NCBI GenBank assembly: GCA_026413225.1
Contig: CM048554.1
Span: 92,235,963 to 92,299,962, forward strand
Reading direction: 5' to 3'
Length of the DNA: 64,000 nt
Source of the DNA: Otis tarda
Lineage: Eukaryota > Chordata > Aves > Otidiformes > Otididae
Shown: piece after piece, positions 59,879 to 64,000 of the stretch
Position numbering within the stretch: position 1 is the stretch's first letter
Layout: each line of letters begins with the position of its first letter
Notes under the pieces: generated by a model
The model's database searches: none
Seen by the model: the letters and a program-made list of their open reading frames with translations, nothing else
Told to the model about the DNA's origin: nothing
Position numbers and translations under genes: made by a program

Positions 59879-61079
59879 AGGAATAGTAATTGTGACTAAA
59901 AGGAATAACAGAATTTAAAAAAAAATGTCAGTACCAAATACTGTATTCCATTTACCCTAAATGACCAGTTCATTTTTACTGAGAAGGTAGTGCTGAGCCT
60001 TAGCCACAAAGATGCTGTAGAGATACTGATACCAACTTTGCCGAGAATTTTTTAATTTACTTCATTTCATCTACTCGTAAGTAAGTAGCATGGCCTAGTG
60101 AAGCAAATGGCAGCTGGAATGTTCCTGGATGGAAAATAAGAATACTGTTTTAAGAAAAATGGTAAAGTTTAAACATTTGGTTTCATTTTATAATAGAATA
60201 AAAATGACATCCTTTGAAATATTCAATTTAAAATACAAAAGACAGTCTTGCTTGTTCTCCAAAACAGCCCACACCCCAGTGGTTATGATGTTGGAGTAAA
60301 AGCTGTTTGGAATATTTTCAATAAAGTGTATTTTGTTGGAAAACAGCAGTTTATTAAAATGGGAAACAAATCTGTTTATCACAATTTGTTAAAAGACTTT
60401 TCAGATGTAGGGCAACATTTCTCATCCCAGATGTAAGATTGTCCTTCCAAAGAGATTTGAACTTAGTTCTTCTGGGTCCCTTATGAATTCTCTCAGAAAG
60501 ATGACTATTAGGTTTAGACTTGATTTTCTATTACGCGACAGAATTCCCATGTTATCTTGGACAAGTTGCTTTGGTCCAGATTATTTAAAGGAGTTGAATG
60601 TCTAAGTCTACTATGTATGCACATTTTTTCCAGTTTGACTGCATGGTCTAATCTTACAAAGAGGCCAGAGCACATGTCAAAACAAGATATGGAAACACCA
60701 ACTACAGACCATCAATGGATAAGATAATAACTTCACATTTACATGTTTAGTAGTGGTGAGAACAAATACACTATGATTGAGTACTGGTGGCACAGATGCT
60801 GAGAAGTTGTGGGAAATCAAGTTTCAAGTTCCCACTCTGCTCCCAAGGCTGCATACTTCGGATCATTGAATTGAGCACCTTCATATAGCTGACAACTCTG
60901 TCTTCTGATCTGTTTTACAGAACAATCAAACCACATTTTAAAGCTATTTTACCTGAGAGACTATATGACTGGGAACAGTTCCAGAACCTCACTGCTTTGA
61001 TTGCCAAACAGCCTTTTTTTTTTTGTCCATTAATCAAAAAGTATTAATTTACCATTTTCACTCATTTGCCAATGCTGTC
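59879..61079. other. Unassigned DNA, no gene recognised
   Basis: AT-rich sequence. Apart from the small repeated GGAATARYA words next to the CR1 junction, nothing is recognised. Confidence 0.5.
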
Positions 61080-61800
61080 CTTTGGCTTAGATAGCTTCTT
61101 TCTTCATTGGAATTTGTGCATCTGATGTATCTAGAGATAGCAGTCATATCAGTTCTAAACTTTGCTTTTTCTAGCTTAGACAACAAATGACTTTTACTAT
61201 TCCTTTGTAAATAAAGTTTCTTTCTGCTGCAAATTCCAGTAACCCTTCTCCACATATCTTCCTATGTGACTTTTTTTTCCACTGGCTTCTCTATCTTCTC
61301 TGCCTTTTTACAGTAATCCTTTACTGGATGGACTTTAGGATCCCCCAGCTTTTCCCAATATGGAAAATCACTGATGGTTCTAAGCTAGTGTGAAACTTGT
61401 TCATAGGCCCTGGTCCTCTCTTCTTTTTATCCTTTCTGATGGATGAACCACTGGAAAGGTGAGAAAAACCTGCCTCAGGTCTATAAGTATATACTCTAAT
61501 TCTCTACTTTACTTCACTACTCAAATTTAACCCCATTTTTATTAGTTCAGTTTTCAAGTAATTTGATTTCTCCACTAATATATTTATGTCTGTGTTTGAT
61601 GATACTTGTGTCATCAACAAATTTGGCTAGTCCATTTTTAATACTCGTGCCAAGTTCAATATCGAAAATGTGAACTAATATTGGCCTGGAGACTGATCCT
61701 TGAGGAACTCCAGCCATAAATTCTTTTCAGTCCCATCTGACCTTGTTTAACACATGCTACTTGTGTTTCCCCTCACCCACAGAGTTTTTTCCAGCAATCT
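61080..61800 (-). mobile_element. Ancient CR1/L3-like LINE fragment
   Basis: Reverse-oriented and very decayed. About 61140-61260 resembles the post-RT coding region of old CR1 families (CATATCAGTTCTAAACTTTG, then TTTTTCTAGCTTAGACAAC and CTATTCCTTTG). About 61600-61730 resembles the catalytic and following region: TTGTGTCATCAACAAATTTGG corresponds on the minus strand to the 'FADDT' neighbourhood. It is followed by AATATTGGCCTGGAGACTGA and TCCTTGAGGAACTCCAGCC, corresponding to the 'SG-PQGS-LGP-LF' neighbourhood. Two separate blocks in the correct order and orientation support one element with a decayed middle. The borders are approximate. It is the oldest-looking repeat in the window together with 40650-40930. 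Confidence 0.6.
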
Positions 61801-64000
61801 TAATTACTCTTACTTACTCTATACCAGTCTTACTGTTGTGTTTGGCTATAGACTCAACTTCTGCTACTACTACAAGACATGAACTTCTGCTCCAAGTTAA
61901 TGTATCAGAGATTTGAATGTGATCTCTCACATCACAATAACAGACCTGGAAGATTACTGACTTATCTGCATAATTCCCATCTTCTTGTCATTGCAGAGAT
62001 ACCTGTCTAAGCAGAGGTGATGTAACCAGTGTTTAATACCAGGAGAGTGTTTGGAGCTGTGAAGTGCAGAAAAACTGGTTGCAAAGGCAAGTGAGGCCTC
62101 TAACTAAGCATGAATATTCCACTGGTCAGACGCTGTAGGTTACACATAACAACCATGAGTGAAGTGCTTATATGTCTCTAAGGTTATGTGCCTTAGTCAT
62201 CCTATGTGGCAGCTCCCATTCTGCAAGGATAAAGTTACTTCCAGTGTATCTTGCTAGGTTTTAGTCAGATATAAACAACTTCTGAATATATAATCACATA
62301 CTGTATAAGTTGTAGCATATGCAGAATCAGAAATACAGTCAAAATTGTGTGCAATTCTGCAAAATATTTTTTGGTGTTTGATCACATTAATTGTTTCGTC
62401 CTCAAATTTCATACAATAAATTCTAATGAAGTAGTAGAATATCTACTATTGGCAGCTGGAAAACCTACTGATATTTGGTTTTCTCTCCTTAATTTTCCTC
62501 TGTTTTAACATAAGCATTTTTCTAGCATGAATGGATGCAGATTTTCCATTAAAAGCTGTTAGCAGTGGATGAGTAAATGTCTGCCAATGTTACAGCCAGT
62601 TCATGAAGAATCCAGCTTCACGGTCTCGCCAAGACAGCAATTAGGACCACATGTGCTAGAGAGGGAAGGGAAGCCTATGCATAGTGATGACAGTCCCATA
62701 AGGAGTGATGGCTGCTTTTCCAGCCTGAATTTCAGAGAGTACTTAAAACACATCTACCTATTATAAAGTTTCTGGTTTGTGTATTTAAAATCCACTATAT
62801 TTTTTTCTATAGTATTATTCGTCTCTTCTTTGACTGTTTGTATTTTTGTATTATTATGTCAGGAAGAGAGTCAGTTTTCAAATTATTTAATCCAAAAGCA
62901 ATTAAAACATACTAATGTTGAGGATGTATACAGGTTGTGTTCATATAGATAGTTATATATGTATACGTGTGTGCATGTATCAAAATATACAAGAATATTA
63001 AGCCTACAAGATTTTAGAAGCTTCTACATCTCAGTCAATGGTTTTGTTTCAGTCTTGATCATCGTGGGAGATGTGCCATTTGCTTGGCAGCCTGTGTGAA
63101 ATTTGTTTTGGGGTTATACTCCAATTTATCCTCAACAAATGTACAAATCGTGCTTGAATATCTGGATCTTAGTGATGTGTTTTGCAAAAGCGATTGTAAG
63201 CCTGGATGGGTATGGAAACCAAACTACACTACTGCCGTAAAGTTTAATAATGATTTGAGCAATTAAAATATATTAATGGTAAATACTATACATAGGTTGT
63301 GACTGTGATTTAAGCAAAAATCCAAGTGAAAATGGTGATGATAGCAGCCATCAAGGGAATAAAGATCAACTTTCCAAAGTAGGATTAGAGGCTACTGACA
63401 TACAGAGAGCTCTCTGACCTTAAGAGCTGAATTGTATATTTTTCAAAGAACAGCTCTCTTTCTCAGTGACAGAAGACACAGAAGAAAACACAATCATTGA
63501 GGGATGATACCATGCCTGAGGTGCCAGGTTGTGTGCATACTTGAGCCAGGATGGAGGCAGACAGAAACCCACACTATCGGTGCAGAGACCAGGAAGATGC
63601 CCAGTTCCATGATTCACAGAAGCAGTTCCAGTCCTTTCTGCATTCACTGGGCAGGCTGTGTGTTAGCCACCCCTGTCTCTGAAGGGTAGCCTGAGATTTG
63701 TGAAGGAGAGCAGAACACATCCCTCACATCAGGCTGTTACACCGGGCCTGTCACAGCTCCTGTTAGTAGTTAATTGGGTAAACTCAAAGGTCCTGGCATG
63801 TGGCTGACCCTACAGCATAATGGCCTGCATACTGTTTGGTCAATGACACTATTCCTCTCCCAGGGCACAACCAGAGGTGTAGGGCCTCCATTCCCAGTGT
63901 GAGTTTTGGATGGGAACTCCCTAGTGTGGGAGAGGAAGACAGCTTCGATTTGGGGACAGGAGACAGGTTGGACTGTTGGTCTTACGACCAGAGAATGGTC
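61801..64000. other. Unassigned DNA to the window end, no gene recognised
   Basis: AT-rich to about 63450, with an alternating purine-pyrimidine patch TATATATGTATACGTGTGTG at about 62952-62971. The last roughly 500 bp are less AT-rich, with no recognisable repeat or exon; the interval may continue into something beyond the window. Open frames up to 75 codons show no domain. Confidence 0.45.

Noticed and set aside
1..64000. tRNA, rRNA, snRNA genes and CRISPR arrays
   Set aside because: I looked for tRNA T-loop words, small nuclear RNA starts and regularly spaced direct repeats and found none. The octamer repeats at CR1 ends and the LTR arrays are explained by the retroelements.

Overview
The window is vertebrate nuclear DNA, almost certainly from a bird. 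The evidence is the repeat content. Many 5'-truncated CR1 LINE copies carry the avian 3' end, with the ATTCTATG octamer tail and the moderately conserved end of ORF2. Two long terminal repeat pieces have the R-U5 end I recognise from avian ERVL-type elements. Nothing looks bacterial: there are no operons, and the open reading frames are short and scattered. The sequence is AT-rich and resembles a gene-poor intergenic or intronic stretch of a large chromosome. I found no complete protein-coding gene.

Layout. 1-16520 is mostly unassigned DNA with one young-looking CR1 tail (2179-2534) and a CR1 scrap (4042-4110). 16521-17913 is a CR1 copy on the + strand, split by a complete 809-bp solo LTR (16634-17442, LTR sense on the - strand) flanked by a perfect 5-bp target duplication. 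17914-28151 holds two more CR1 copies of the common subfamily (22400-22677 minus, 27790-28151 plus), a CR1-plus-LTR composite (24555-25001), and an intricate nested inverted repeat (26128-26351). 28152-38881 contains an old CR1 (35308-36270 minus) and two weak exon-like segments (28870-28981 and 38056-38185). 38882-47260 has a CR1 tail, a very old CR1 fragment (about 40650-40930), and a GC-rich solo LTR of the avian ERVL type (45119 to about 46255). 47261-64000 has the most informative CR1 copies: 47261-48166 minus, 51141-52650 minus (with reverse-transcriptase sequence that has lost its catalytic FADD region), 54366-54690 plus, 59134-59878 minus, and an ancient CR1-like fragment at about 61080-61800.

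How the parts relate. The window is a record of retrotransposon insertion, and no functional gene set is visible. Relative ages can be read from nesting and decay. The LTR at 16634 is younger than its CR1 host. The CR1 group sharing the TTTAAAGGTCATCTAGTCC end has at least seven members here. The elements at 35308, 40650 and 61080 are much more decayed. The two exon-like segments are the only hints of a host gene and are held at low confidence. I see no evidence for a previously undescribed biological system. The best leads are the nested palindrome, the nested LTR and the candidate terminal exon.
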